Made by a program: the position numbers and the translations under genes. Below the pieces are notes generated by a model. The model ran no database searches, was not told the DNA's origin, and worked only from the letters and a program-made list of their open reading frames with translations. A stretch of 64,000 nt of DNA, taken from positions 226,308 to 290,307 of the forward strand of contig JAPJBO010000202.1 in the NCBI GenBank assembly GCA_030068145.1. Direction: 5' to 3'. The stretch comes from Diplonema papillatum (taxonomy: Eukaryota; Euglenozoa; Diplonemea; Diplonemida; Diplonemidae). Shown here one piece after another: positions 31,060-41,904 of the stretch (positions are counted from its first letter, which is position 1; each line of letters opens with the position of its first letter).

Positions 31060-33369
31060 GGTCGCTCGTGTTCACGTTGCACGCTATATATATGTAGTGC
31101 CCTACGGCAAAGTGTCGCCACGGATTCCTTTTTTTTAGAGTTAACAACGCATTGTTGTCACAGGTAAGCAGGTCCTATGCCGTTGCCACACCCGCTTTTG
31201 GGTGTGGCAGGCGAAAATGCCCCACCCGAAAAGCAGGCGTCCCTCTCGCGTTTCGGGCGTGGGCCTTTGCAGCGTGGATGTTGCCTCTCGCGCTGCTCCC
31301 CTTGGGGTTCCTTGTTCGCATGCCAAAGCGCCGCCGCCCGGGTTTAGGGGTTGCGGCATCAGGCGTGGGCCAGGGCCAGGGAGGCTGTTCGGAGCGGTCA
31401 CCGCCCACCGTTCGCGGGCTTTCACCCACACACTCGCGTTTCGGGTGTGACGACGGCGGGACAATGCCCCCCGACCCGAAAGCAGAGGAGCTACCCCCCC
31501 CGCTTTTCCTCACTTCCTTTTTCCCACCCCCTCCACTTCATCTTATGTGGCTCACAGTCCGCTTTACGTTCTTGCACCCCCCGCGGAGGCTCACGCAACT
31601 CGGGTCCGAGGTTTCAGCCCCGTTTTTTTTTTTCCACCTGTACGAAACTCGGTAGAAATTCTGTCACAAAGGGGCACGGAAACGGTTGTTCTCCCTCCGA
31701 TTCTCTTAGGTGAGCTCCCCCTCCCTCCCCCCTCCCAAACCGACGCTTTCCCGAAAGAAACCCGAAGACGAAACAAAAAAGTGGCAAGCAGTTCGACTTT
31801 TCAACCAAAAAAAGGAGCCGCAAAAAAAAAAGGAAACATCCAGCCGTGCAGCGAAAACCGGCCGGGAGCAACTGCGTTGGGGGGGTGGTAGTGTTGCGGA
31901 GCAGACATTCTTGCCTCGCGATCCCGCCGTGAGCGGGGGAAGCAGCCGGCCGCAAAGTGCACCTGTTCAATAGAAAGGAGGTGTCAAAGCGGTTTGGCAC
32001 ACAGCGTGGCAAAGGGCAGGCCTAATGCCTGTGAGCCGGTCCACCTCCTCCTGATAGCCCACGGGCATACCGTGAATGGTGTACGCGTAAGCGCTTTCAT
32101 CCCGATGAAGAGATTACTTGTAAGGCACCATTACCACCGTTCATAGAGCACAGGTCTTGATGCGAGGGGTTTATCCCAGCCTTCTGAATACCAGCAGTAC
32201 GCTGATGCCCAGCAAACTGGGCAACCTTGCAACCTGAGCTCTGGATCCAACTACGAGCTTTTTAACAGCAGCAGCATTACTATACGCTATTGGCTTCCAA
32301 CAATCGCACGCAGCCCCAGGGAATAGATGGACCTGATAGACCGTGGTGTACAGTGGTACACCGTGATAGACAGCGGCAGGCAATTCAACGCAGTTCCACG
32401 GGATAAGCGGACCGGTTAAGCTGCTTCGCAAAGCAATACCTCGTCTGGTGCTGCTCGCAGGGAAACCATTGCCCTACATACAGGCATGTGCAGACGGGAG
32501 CGGCATACGTAGATCTGGCACTTCGAGGCCGATCGATTCCCATGCAAAAGAAGCAGCATCGTCGTCTCCGGATCAATGCACTGCAAAGGTCAGCCACCGC
32601 ACCCGTCTGATTCAGTGGCGGTAAGCGTGCTTCCTGTCCTCCCTGCTCCCGTCCGGGAAGAGGGGAGTGACGCGAGAGGTTCGTGCTTTTTGCTCGGCTT
32701 CCTCCCGATCGCAGGCGCGGCCAGCCCATGCTTCTCTCCTTTTGTCTCTTTCCCGCACACACGATTCGTTCGACCCTCAAAAAAGATATTTTTGCCGAGG
32801 TGCGGACACGGAGCCCCAGTCCTCTGCGGCTCCACACCGTTTGCGCATTTCGCTCGCAGCTTCCCGTCTTCCCCCCCCCCGCCCCTTTCCCAATTCTTCG
32901 TCGCCTCTTTGCTCCTCTTTGCCCACCGCCCTTTCTTTCCGTTCTCTATTCTTTCAGTGCCGCTTCTTCTAATGGGCCGGTCTTTTTCTTCCACCCTCGG
33001 CTTTGCATGGTGTCCCATCTATGCGAACCGATTCGCAGCGAGTAGAACTGGCCAGGTTCATGGAGGATTCGAGCTTACTGACCGCCGTGAATCCAGCGCG
33101 CTTTCCGACATACGAAAATGGCCAGTTTCGGCGTTTATCAAAAGCGGCAGTGTGCAATCAGGTGCTCGGCGCAGTCCAGACTGACCGCAAGTACAATGGG
33201 CGACTGTGAAGACCTCAGTGTCCTCGGCTCGTGCCGACGTCCCTTGTCGAACCCTCCCTTCGGCCAATACACCGGCCAATACCAGCCGCGGGCTCCCTAT
33301 CAAACTGGTAGTTCATTCTGCGTCCGCAACTTGCCAAATCTCATCGTAGGTTGTGGGGGAAGGAATGCA
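31060..33369. other. Non-coding, low-complexity region
   Basis: It contains short GC-rich imperfect repeats around TTTCGGGTGTG or TTTTGGGTGTG (31190-31450) and pyrimidine tracts at 31500-31640 and 32860-32960. Several open frames exist in both strands, but none has a recognisable domain. Sequence just before 33370 may be the 5' leader of the ankyrin gene. Confidence 0.45.
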
Positions 33370-34404
33370 ATGCTCTCTCCTCGGCGGATCCTGCCCCCAG
33401 CGCTCGTGTTGATCAGCTGGGTCGCCGCGTTGTTCACGGCAGGCCTCCTGCACGCCCGTTCGACCGATCGCGAGAGCGACCGGTCTGTGGATGCGACGAA
33501 CGTGCGGGTGCTCGAGATGGTGCGGGCGCAAGAAAACCTGGCGGACGCGGACAAGCGTGGCGAGCTGTGCGAGCTGAGCCGGAAGGTAAGAGAGCGCATG
33601 GTGGAGCTGCTCAGCGTTCCCACGAAGAGCGAGTTGGCGAATGTGTGGGGGCGAGGCTCCCACGAAGGGCTCATAGCCGCGTTCTTGAAGAAGGACCGGT
33701 CATCCGCGCTGCAGAATGTGTACGCCGCCCGCGGCGTGGTTCGTTCTGTGGGGGATCACTCGTACACCACGCTGCACATGGCCGCAAGCTTCGGAACGTC
33801 TGCGAAGGTGATGAAGATTCTGGCCGCGAGGCACGGCACGCATTTTCGCGACCACTGGGGCTGGACGGCCCTCCACGTCGCGGCGGCAAAAAGCGCGCTC
33901 GGCGCTGCGCTCGGGTATCTCTCGGTCGCCCCCGCTTCGGACGTCTTCGCGCTGACGTCCGAAGGGGCCTCCGCGCTGCAGACGGCGATGTCGTCCCCCG
34001 GCGACTACGTCCGGGAAATCGAGCTCGCCATAGCCACGGCCACCGAGCACCATCTGCACGCGGCGACCCGAAGCCTCGAGAACGGGACGCTGGCGGGTGT
34101 CGTGGACTTCTTCGCGTTCGTGCCGCCTGTCGCCGACGTCGCCTTCATTTCCGCCTTCCCTTCCGTCGCGGAGCTCTCCGACGCCGGCGCCAGGGCGGCG
34201 GTGCGGTCCCTCCTGCTGCTGCCCCGGTACGAGTCGTACCGGCCGCCCGAAAGCTGGGGGGATCCGCCGGCCGGTTCGATCGGCAAGCTGCGGATGCTGG
34301 CCCTCTTCGTAACGGTCCGGGCCCCGGTCGAATCCGTTGACGAGCTGCGGGCGAGGGCGAAGGCGTGGCGTCAAAACCTCGTCGCCCGGCGCCTCGTCTC
34401 GTAG
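33370..34404 (+). CDS. Ankyrin-repeat protein with N-terminal signal or anchor
   Basis: The ATG at 33370 gives 344 residues and begins with a basic then hydrophobic segment (ILPPALVLISWVAALFTAGLL, residues 7-27). That suggests a signal peptide or signal anchor, unusual for ankyrin proteins, which mostly face the cytosol. The frame is open further upstream, but that part has no coding character. Two ankyrin repeats are clear: YTTLHMAASFGTSAKVMKIL (about 132-151) and WTALHVAAAKSALGAALGYL (about 164-183). Degenerate helical repeats follow. The C-terminal 100 residues (VVDFFAFVPPVADVAF, LPRYESYRPPESWGDPP) are conserved in the downstream duplicate. The partner is unknown. Confidence 0.75.
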   Translation: MLSPRRILPPALVLISWVAALFTAGLLHARSTDRESDRSVDATNVRVLEMVRAQENLADADKRGELCELSRKVRERMVELLSVPTKSELANVWGRGSHEGLIAAFLKKDRSSALQNVYAARGVVRSVGDHSYTTLHMAASFGTSAKVMKILAARHGTHFRDHWGWTALHVAAAKSALGAALGYLSVAPASDVFALTSEGASALQTAMSSPGDYVREIELAIATATEHHLHAATRSLENGTLAGVVDFFAFVPPVADVAFISAFPSVAELSDAGARAAVRSLLLLPRYESYRPPESWGDPPAGSIGKLRMLALFVTVRAPVESVDELRARAKAWRQNLVARRLVS

Positions 34405-34537
34405 AGCAGCCGCCGGAACCGGCCTCGATTCGGGGGCGACTTTGCGGACCGACTGGAGAGATGGTGCGGCGCGCCGTGAGTTGCTCCGAAACCCCCGTTT
34501 TCACAACTTTTCGGTGAAGGAAACCTCTTCGGTGGTC

Positions 34538-34844
34538 AACCCGAAGCTTCGCGAACGGGTCGCCGTCGGGTGTCGTGGACTTCTTCGCGTTCGTGCCGCC
34601 TGTCGCTGACGTCGCCTTCATTTCCGCCTTCCCTTCCGTCGCGGGGCTCTCCGACGCCGGCGCCAGGGATGCGGTAGGGTCCCTCCTGCTCCTGCCCCGG
34701 TACGAGTCGTACCGACCGCCCGAAAGCTGGGGGGATCCGCCGGCCGGTTCGATCGGCAAGCTGCGGATGCTGGCCCTTTTCGTAACGATTCGGGCCCCGT
34801 TCGAATCCGGAAGCCCTTTTGCGCCTGAAATGCCGTACCAGTGA
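34538..34844 (+). pseudogene. Copy of the ankyrin gene's 3' part, reading frame still open
   Basis: Positions 34538-34810 match 34065-34337 at a constant offset of 473 bases with no indel and only scattered substitutions. The copied frame stays open from 34575 and ends in new residues before a stop at 34842-34844. Amino-acid changes are few (for example A-to-D, V-to-I). It may be a pseudogene fragment or an alternative terminal exon. I see no clear splice acceptor or start. Confidence 0.7.
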
Positions 34845-36972
34845 AGGAACCGTCCTGTCACAAAATGCAGCCAATTCTGATTTCATGCGGAATGTACGCG
34901 TTCAACAAAAAGTGACCCACCGTGCCATGAAGGTTGTATTGCTCGGTCTTGGCCGTTGCTTCATTGGCAGGTCCGATTCATGCGGCGCCAGCCATGCACG
35001 ATTGTCTATGGATTGTTTCACCGTCCGCCGTGCCTTGTTATCAGAAACCGTGGCCGCCGCTTTGAAGTGACCACGACCTCGCCCAATGGTCCCAGCTTTG
35101 GCTGACCCAACTCGGTTACATGCTCTTACCTTTTGTTAAATTCCACAGCCGCTGACCTTGCACGAGCAACTGATGACTACTGCACCAGAAGCAATTTCAA
35201 ATGGGCCTGAGCTCGGGGTTACTTCATTGAACCCTGACGTAGAATCCTGATTCTAGGTGGGCCACTTCTGGTAAGCAGGACTGGCGACGCGGGATGAACC
35301 GAGAGCTGACTTACAGTTAGCGAAGGTCCCGCAGCGACGATGCAGTTGGAGTGTGGCGAACCATCTCCCATCGTCTATAAGTGCGTGTTTCCTGTTGCTT
35401 TTCCTGCAATGCCGTGGAGGCTGAAAAGAGACGGAAAAGAGAACCCGCAACTGCAAGCATTGCATCCTCACAGCCACTAATAATTGTGCAAGTTTGCGGT
35501 CAGGCTGAGGACCGGCAGCGACGAAGTGCTGAATAGGGTAGAAGGGATAATAAACGAGTTTTGTTCCCGTGAGCCGCAATTTCCGAGAACCCGTTTGAAA
35601 ATTCGTTTTGGATCTCTGGATCAGGGCTGACGCTCCGGTTGGGTCTCAGAGAAAATACGTGTGGTCCGCACAAAAAAATAGCGCGCTGTGCGGCCTTGGC
35701 GACTTGTCAGTCTGACCGGGTGGCCGGGCCCTAGACTCCCTTGCATGTGGACCTGGAAGCACATGTGAAGGAAAAAAGCAAAGCAAAATCGACATGTGGT
35801 ACCTGTGCATCCACACGTGGTGGGAAGAAATACCCAAAATAATTAGCGTGTGGAAGTCCATACGTTCCACACGTGGAGCGTAAGCCCTGCTCTGGGTCGC
35901 ACCCGCCTCCTTCTTGGGTCGCTTGGTGTATCTCGTTTGGTGCTTCCGCTTCGGCCGGGGCTGCGCCTCTTCGTTCCCCATCAATTCGCCGCCTCTCTGT
36001 TTGTGCGGGTGCGTGTATGTCGAGCTTTGCGTGAGCCCCTCCGGAAGAAGGCCCACTGACACACCCCGAAAACGCGTCCGCCTTCTTTGTTTTCGTCGCC
36101 CGGTAATGGAACTCGCGGTGTCTGGATCTCTTCGTTCGTGATCAGTTCGTCTACCCCCCTGCTAGAGGGGTTGAACCTGGCCTCCTCTCGGTTCCCGCCT
36201 TTGTGGCAGTCCGCGAGCCCCTCCGCCGTACTATTCCATGCATACGATTTGCCCCGAGGGTGAGTCGAGTTTCAGTGCGTGGCCCCCCTCAGAAGACGGG
36301 ACCGCATTGTCCCTGGCTTTTAGCTTGGGTCTCTGGGCAGCGTCCGTCTCCTTCTTTAGGGCCGCTTCAATGTTCATCGCCGCCTTCCGTTGTGCGGGTC
36401 TTCTCCTTTTCTTGTTCTGCCCGTTTTGCAGACCGCAGCGGGGGTGCAGGAGGCAGTAAAAGGAACAGAAATGGGTACGAAGCCTGGCAGCGAGGGATGC
36501 AACAAGACGCATGGGAATGACCGGCAAGCCAATATTGTATTTTCTTTCCTCTTTTTTTGGACTCAGTTTGTGAGACTGACAGGTGAGCGCACCCCCTACC
36601 GAGGGAGGCTAGCATTCGCATGCTCCTCTCAGCGCCCCTGGCTGCTTGCTCGACGAAAGCACGCAACTTCGCGGGGGATCTGAATGAAAAAACGCTTCAT
36701 TGCTCTTGTGTGCGTGTCTGCTCTACCATCTTCTGCACAGTGTCTACTTCCTCCCGCCCCGAAGGTGCGACGACCGTCCTGTGCTGAGCACACTGAAGAT
36801 TGCCCTGTGACAAGCACCAGAAAGATTGTCCTCTCGCGCGACATGAAGGCCGCAGGCGCCAGAGCACCCCTGGGGGGGGTGCAATAAAACGCCCCCCCCA
36901 CCCCCCCGCTGCAGCGGCGATGCAAACGGAGAACGTAAGGAGGGGGAGGGGGTGTGGAAGGGGGTCCCGGCG
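34845..36972. other. Non-coding region between the ankyrin gene and IntS9
   Basis: A palindromic word around 35846-35890 (CCATACGTTCCACACGTGG, then AGCGTAAGCC) recurs in inverse orientation at 40985-41025. Pyrimidine-rich tracts occur at 36330-36450. A poly(G)/poly(C) stretch at 36870-36910 and a G-rich leader lie just before the IntS9 start. No gene is supported. Confidence 0.5.
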
Positions 36973-38682
36973 ATGCGCCTGCGGCACCTGCCGTACGGCA
37001 ATTGCCTGCTCGACACCGGGAATGCCACGTTCGTCGTGGACGTCACCGTCGGGTTCGCCAGGGACGCGGACGGCAACCTGCGGGTGGACAGGGAGTGGCT
37101 GGCCACGGTGGATTGGAGCGAAGTAGACGCTGTTTTCGTGTCCACTCCAGATGGCCTGCGAGGACTGGTGTACGCGGCGCATTACCACGGCTTCACAGGG
37201 AAGGTCTTCGCCCCTAGCGACCCTGTCGTGGACGCGGGGAAGCTCGAGCTCTGGAGCATGGCGGATCGAACCGACATCCTAGGCTCGTTCAGCAGGCATG
37301 AAGCCGACGCCACGATGAAGATGGTTGAAATCTGCGGCCTCAACCGAGTGCAGCGAGTGGAGGGCGCGCACGTGATCGGGGTCCCGAGCAATGGGTGCGT
37401 CGGCGGCGCGGCTTGGCTGTTCCAGAGGGAAACCGAGCTGGAAAACAGCGTCCTCGTCTGCAACGCGGGGACGCCCAGGCACCCGGAGGAATCAATCACC
37501 GTCGCAGCGTACGTGGTCGCCTTGAGGGCGTCGGCCGGAACAAAAGGCGGCCTCTCCGTGGCCACTCTGGCGAGCCGAGAGGTGAATAGGGGGAGGTACT
37601 CGATCCTGCCGTTGCACCTGACGCGCAGTTATTTCGAGGCGCTCGCCCACGCGCGGGCCATGCAGGAATCGTCCCCCGCGCTGCAGCTCGCGGTCGTGAC
37701 GAGGCACAAGCAGTTTCTGTCGGAGGTCGGCGCGCGGGTGTACGAGTTCCTCGACGAGGGCGCGAAAGCTGCGGTGGCGATCCCGGACCGGCCGTTCCAC
37801 CGGAACGGGAAGGCGACCATTCCGTGCTTTTCGATGGATGACGTGCAGAAGCTCGGGGTGTTCAGCCGCCCGCTCTGCCTCGTGCTGCCGGACCCCGCGT
37901 CCCTCGACGACCCGGGCCTGCTGCCCGCCCTGCTGTCCAGGATCCTCAAAGACGCAACCTCCGCCACCGGCGTGACCGTCTTCCTCCCCAGCCAAACCAT
38001 GTTCTCTCCCTCCCACCCCGACCACCCTCTCTCGTGCTTCACCGACGCGGCAACCCCGTCCGCTGACCCGCCGACGGACCCTGCTACTCTCGGCCTCATC
38101 TCGTCTCTGAAGTCCACCGGATCCCCCTCTCTCGCCGAGCCGCTGCGTGTGGTCCGCGCGCCGTTCCACTTCACCGAAAACGGCAACGCGGCTTCGTTCG
38201 AGCTGGTGGCTCGAACCCTGGGGGCGACACTCATCTTGGCGGCGAGCCTCGCGGTGGACCAGGAGGTCGAGTGCCCGGACGCCGGCGGGAGCCCGGCGAA
38301 GAGGCGGCGGTACCTGCCCGGCGGCATCAAGGCGTCGTCGCTCGACCCGGCGGCCGCGAAGCTGCACTGCGCGGGCGGCGAAGTGTTCTGCCCCCTCGGC
38401 CCCGCCCGCCTGACCTGCCGCGACGGGACCTGCTCCGTCGTCGGGGCCGGCCGCGCCGCGTCGGCCGTCGGCGCCTTCGACCGGGTGAGCTTCGAGAAGG
38501 CGCTGCGCAAAGAGGCGCCGGCGGTCGTCTCGGGCGCCGGCGATTGCCTCACGGCGGACGTGCCCTCGTTGAACACGACACTCGAGATCCGCCCGGGCCG
38601 CACCGTGGTCAACTTTTCCGGCGATCCCGACCAGCTAAAGCAGGTGCGCAACGCGGTCGCTTCCGCGTTTGCTGCTTTGTAG
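36973..38682 (+). CDS. INTS9: Integrator complex subunit 9 (IntS9), beta-CASP pseudo-nuclease
   Basis: A single exon of 569 residues (human IntS9 is about 658). IntS9 pairs with the endonuclease IntS11 in the Integrator cleavage module that processes snRNA 3' ends and attenuates Pol II transcripts. The start MRLRHLPYGNCLLDTGNATFVVDV aligns with the MKLYCLS-CNVLKF-TIMLD start of IntS9. Then come the fold marks DAVFVSTPDGLRGL, YHGFTGKVFAPSDPVV, SNGCVGGAAWLFQRE and VLVCNAGTPRHPE, and in the beta-CASP part FSRPLCLVLPDPASLDDPGLL. The metallo-beta-lactamase HxHxDH zinc ligands are absent, as in IntS9 generally. The C-terminal 80 residues (VGAFDRVSFEKAL, VVNFSGDPDQLKQVRNAV) match the domain that binds IntS11. 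CPSF100 is the alternative, but the short C-terminus and start favour IntS9. Confidence 0.78.
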   Translation: MRLRHLPYGNCLLDTGNATFVVDVTVGFARDADGNLRVDREWLATVDWSEVDAVFVSTPDGLRGLVYAAHYHGFTGKVFAPSDPVVDAGKLELWSMADRTDILGSFSRHEADATMKMVEICGLNRVQRVEGAHVIGVPSNGCVGGAAWLFQRETELENSVLVCNAGTPRHPEESITVAAYVVALRASAGTKGGLSVATLASREVNRGRYSILPLHLTRSYFEALAHARAMQESSPALQLAVVTRHKQFLSEVGARVYEFLDEGAKAAVAIPDRPFHRNGKATIPCFSMDDVQKLGVFSRPLCLVLPDPASLDDPGLLPALLSRILKDATSATGVTVFLPSQTMFSPSHPDHPLSCFTDAATPSADPPTDPATLGLISSLKSTGSPSLAEPLRVVRAPFHFTENGNAASFELVARTLGATLILAASLAVDQEVECPDAGGSPAKRRRYLPGGIKASSLDPAAAKLHCAGGEVFCPLGPARLTCRDGTCSVVGAGRAASAVGAFDRVSFEKALRKEAPAVVSGAGDCLTADVPSLNTTLEIRPGRTVVNFSGDPDQLKQVRNAVASAFAAL

Positions 38683-38764
38683 CTCCTTCGTTCGCTTTTG
38701 TCTCGACCCTCCCCGTGTGCCGACATGTCGAACGTTGGTACGGTGGTCGGAGCTTCCGAGAAGG

Positions 38765-38935
38765 TGGGTTTTGAGAAACGTCACGGCCTCACAAATCACC
38801 GGCGCGGAAACTTGAGAAGGGAGGCTGCATCGCAGCAGAGATGCCTCCGTTGACAACGTGAAGCTGGTGGTCCCGTATCCGCCTTGTTGACGCACGCACG
38901 CAACGCGGTCACTTCTGTGCCTTTGCCGCTCTACC
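38765..38935 (+). pseudogene. Diverged copy of the IntS9 3' end
   Basis: GTGGGTTTTGAGAAACG, then GCAGAGATGCCTCCGTTGAC, and ACGCAACGCGGTCACTTCTG correspond in order to GTGAGCTTCGAGAAGGC, GCGGACGTGCCCTCGTTGAA and GCGCAACGCGGTCGCTTCCG at the end of IntS9. There are indels between the blocks. The frame is broken. Confidence 0.5.
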
Positions 38936-41850
38936 TATCGTCCTCTCCCATGTGGCGGCAGCTCTCCGCAGACATGGTCCCTGCACTTTGGCTCGTCTTT
39001 CTCTGCCCTTCTTTCTCTAAGCCTGGGTGGGCCCCTCAGGTGCTTTCGACACGTGAGTTCCACGAAGGCGCCGGAAGAGAAGCTGGGCTGCGCGCCTGCA
39101 GCTCCTTCAAATTCCCGAGAACCAGCGTGCTGGCTACCGGGCGACGAGAAACCTGAACCGGGCGATTCTCTCCTCTCAGTAGAGCACGTACCCCCTCCCC
39201 CAGCCACTAGCCCGTCGCCGGTCGACTACAAAGTGCGGAATCATCTTCACCATTCTTTTTTCGAGCGGAGAATGCCACTATCGCGAATGGGCCCAGCAGG
39301 ATCAGGGAATACAGAGACAGTGCGCTGGACTCGCTCGAGGTGACCCTGGGAGTACTGCTGCCGAAAAAAGGAAAATGCAAACGCTGGGCTGGCCGGTGTA
39401 ATTCCGTGCAGCGTCGTGCGAAAGAAAAAGCAAAGGTTCACTCAAGAGAGTTGAAGTATGGCTAAAGATAAAGTGGTGTCACCAGAGGGGGTAATCTCAA
39501 GGGCCGCCCACGTGATAAGCCGATAAGCATTGAGTTCTTTTAAGTACATGAACCACATGGATTAGCATGCACGTGCCGTTAAGCAGCGGCTGCCGGCTTA
39601 TCCCGTCAGAGTAGCGGTCAATCGCACCAGCATCGGTAGATAGCTCAGTGCCGCAACCTGCTCGCGCCCACGTATTAGAACGAACAATCTTGCGGGTTGT
39701 CCACAACGTATTGTGAAGGCCGCACAGACGTCGTGTTTGTTTAGTGGTTGATCAGCTTTGCGGGGTGATGAGGCGGTACAGGCACACACGAACCGAAGCG
39801 CCTGTCCTTTTTTGGGTTTCCAGCACGTGGCGGGTGCTCGAGGTTGTCCTATCCGGGCATAGTCCACCAGCTTTCGGGCGTATCGACAATGCAATTCACC
39901 CGTTTTGCGGGAAGTCAATGGAACACGCGTTGGTGCAACGTGTACTCTTTGTACAGTGGCACTACCAGTTAGGTGCTTTCGCCTGTAGGGTCGGACTGTA
40001 AGTAGTGCAAAAACGGGCAAACAGACGAAACGGGAAGGGCAGGAAAATAATAAAAGAGGAAAACTCGGAAGATTTGAAAGAATACACAACAAGCGAATCG
40101 AACCGAACTCAACAAGACCCCCTTCCGAATAATCCTGCGTCAGCGAGGGAGGAGGGAGGGGGGCAAGGTGGCCCTCCTCTTATTCCGCTGGCGCTGCCCG
40201 ACGACCATCGAAGATGGGAAACGTAGGCAGCCGGCTGGACAAGGTCTGTCGCGTGCATTTCATTCACAGTTCGTTGCATATTATATAATATGCGTATATT
40301 ATGTCGCCCAAGTGATTCGCCGCTCTTAGAGCTTGCTCCAGCCCGTGGTCCCCTATGGTGATCGTTCTCAGTAGATCCGCGTAGACACCCCCTATCCCGC
40401 TTGTCCTTAGCAGCGACACTGATTCTTGTTCAGGTACCATGACATTTACTGTACTGCATAGTGCGTCACGTTCTGGCCCTCCGTCTCCCTTTTCGTACAT
40501 TTTGACTCCCGCACCCCCGAGATTTGTTCCATCTGCAGGCGCCCCTGTAGGATCGTCTGCGCTGGCTTTATGGGGGGAGCGCTCTCGAAGGATTGAAACT
40601 CTTCGGTCGGCGTGCCTGTAATCGATACGGACATTCGCATCCTAACTACCGGTACCTCCCAGTCTGGGAAGAGCTTTTTTCCTCTCGGTCCTGCTCCCCT
40701 CCCAGTCCGTCGTCCCACACTATTGGTATGACCGACTTGCTTGCCCAGACTGTGGGTAGGTGTCCGAGCGTGTCATTGCCGGTCACGTTGTGTATGGCTC
40801 TCTTCCCTTCCGGGTCGCATTTGAGTACGGCCCCGCAGTCGTTCGCGGTTTTCCCTTGGAGGGGGGGGGAACACCCTTCTTTGGCGTTTAATGCATGCTG
40901 GTGCATCCAACTCCGTTCTTGTTTTCTGTGTTTCCTTTATGGGGACTTCTTTCACCGGGAGACCGGTACCGCTTTCCTCATAAACAGGGCTTACGCTCCG
41001 TGGAACGTGGATTTCCACGTTTTTTTTTTTTGGATTTTTTCTTGAGTGGGATAAACACACAGTCTTTTTCTCTCCGAGGTTTTATTGGCAACCCTGCACC
41101 GCGAAGGTTACACGCAAAGGCTCAACCTGAACGCGAACTTAACCAAAACACGAAGCAGGGCCATGATATTCGCACGAAAGTGCTCAAAACTGAGCGAGGG
41201 CCGGCAAATGCGTCCGAATCGCAAGCCGAGGCGCAGCTCTTAAACAGATATTATAAGTTGGGCTATTCTTCGCATTTCCCGCGAAGAGGATTAGCTCCCC
41301 GAAGGGCCAGCAGGATAGCGAGTTGATGGTAGGCTGCGGGACGACAACGTGTTAGACGGATATCAACCTCGCGTGTATGGTCCTCTGCCGGGTGGTCAAC
41401 CTGGTGGTCACCCACCAGGTTCTCAACTTGGCCCCGTGTTCCTCCAGCAATTTGAACAGCTTCGAAAGCAGCACGTTTCCCACTCGATGGCCAATTCAAC
41501 TACCGTGAACACTTCCTTGAGACGAATTCCTCGAGATGTGGGAAGTGCCCTGCCTTCCGGTGGGTCTCAGTCTTGTGGCCCTGCGTCGCCTTCGCCACCA
41601 CCGCGTAGCAGCGCGCCGGCTCGTCACACCACTGGACGCCCTCTCCTTCTGTTCAGAGGCGTCCAAACCTGCGGCTTGAGGGCCAGACCTCCTAGGTCCA
41701 GCGGACCCGGAATCCAATGCAGCGCGCTTCCGGCTGTCTGACGCTTCCGCGTAGAGGCCCTTCATTCAGTCACTAACACGCAATGAACCTCACCGCCTTG
41801 TTCCAGGAAGGGAGCCTGAGCGGATTCGTCCAACGCCGTTTCTCTGTTTT
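38936..41850. other. Non-coding, repeat-bearing region
   Basis: It holds the inverted R6 copy (39507-39598), an R5 copy (39687-39800), an AT-rich palindromic word near 40280, the inverse copy of the 35.85-kb palindrome (40985-41025), a poly(T) run (41020-41032) and a relative of the 1575-1640 block (41047-41090). A + strand frame at 41349-41741 reads Pro/Gly/Gln-rich (YGPLPGGQPGGHPPGSQLGP) without a recognised domain. Confidence 0.45.
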
Positions 41851-41904
41851 CTTTTTTTGCGACAACCAATTTCTGCTCCCTGGAGAAAGTATTTGTTACA
41901 GTTA

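Noticed and set aside
34795..34812. tRNA T-arm-like GTTCGAATCC
   Set aside because: It lies within the copied ankyrin coding sequence, and no acceptor or anticodon arms surround it.
36973..38682. CPSF73 or IntS11-type active nuclease
   Set aside because: The HxHxDH zinc-binding motif is absent, and both the N-terminal start and the C-terminal domain fit IntS9.
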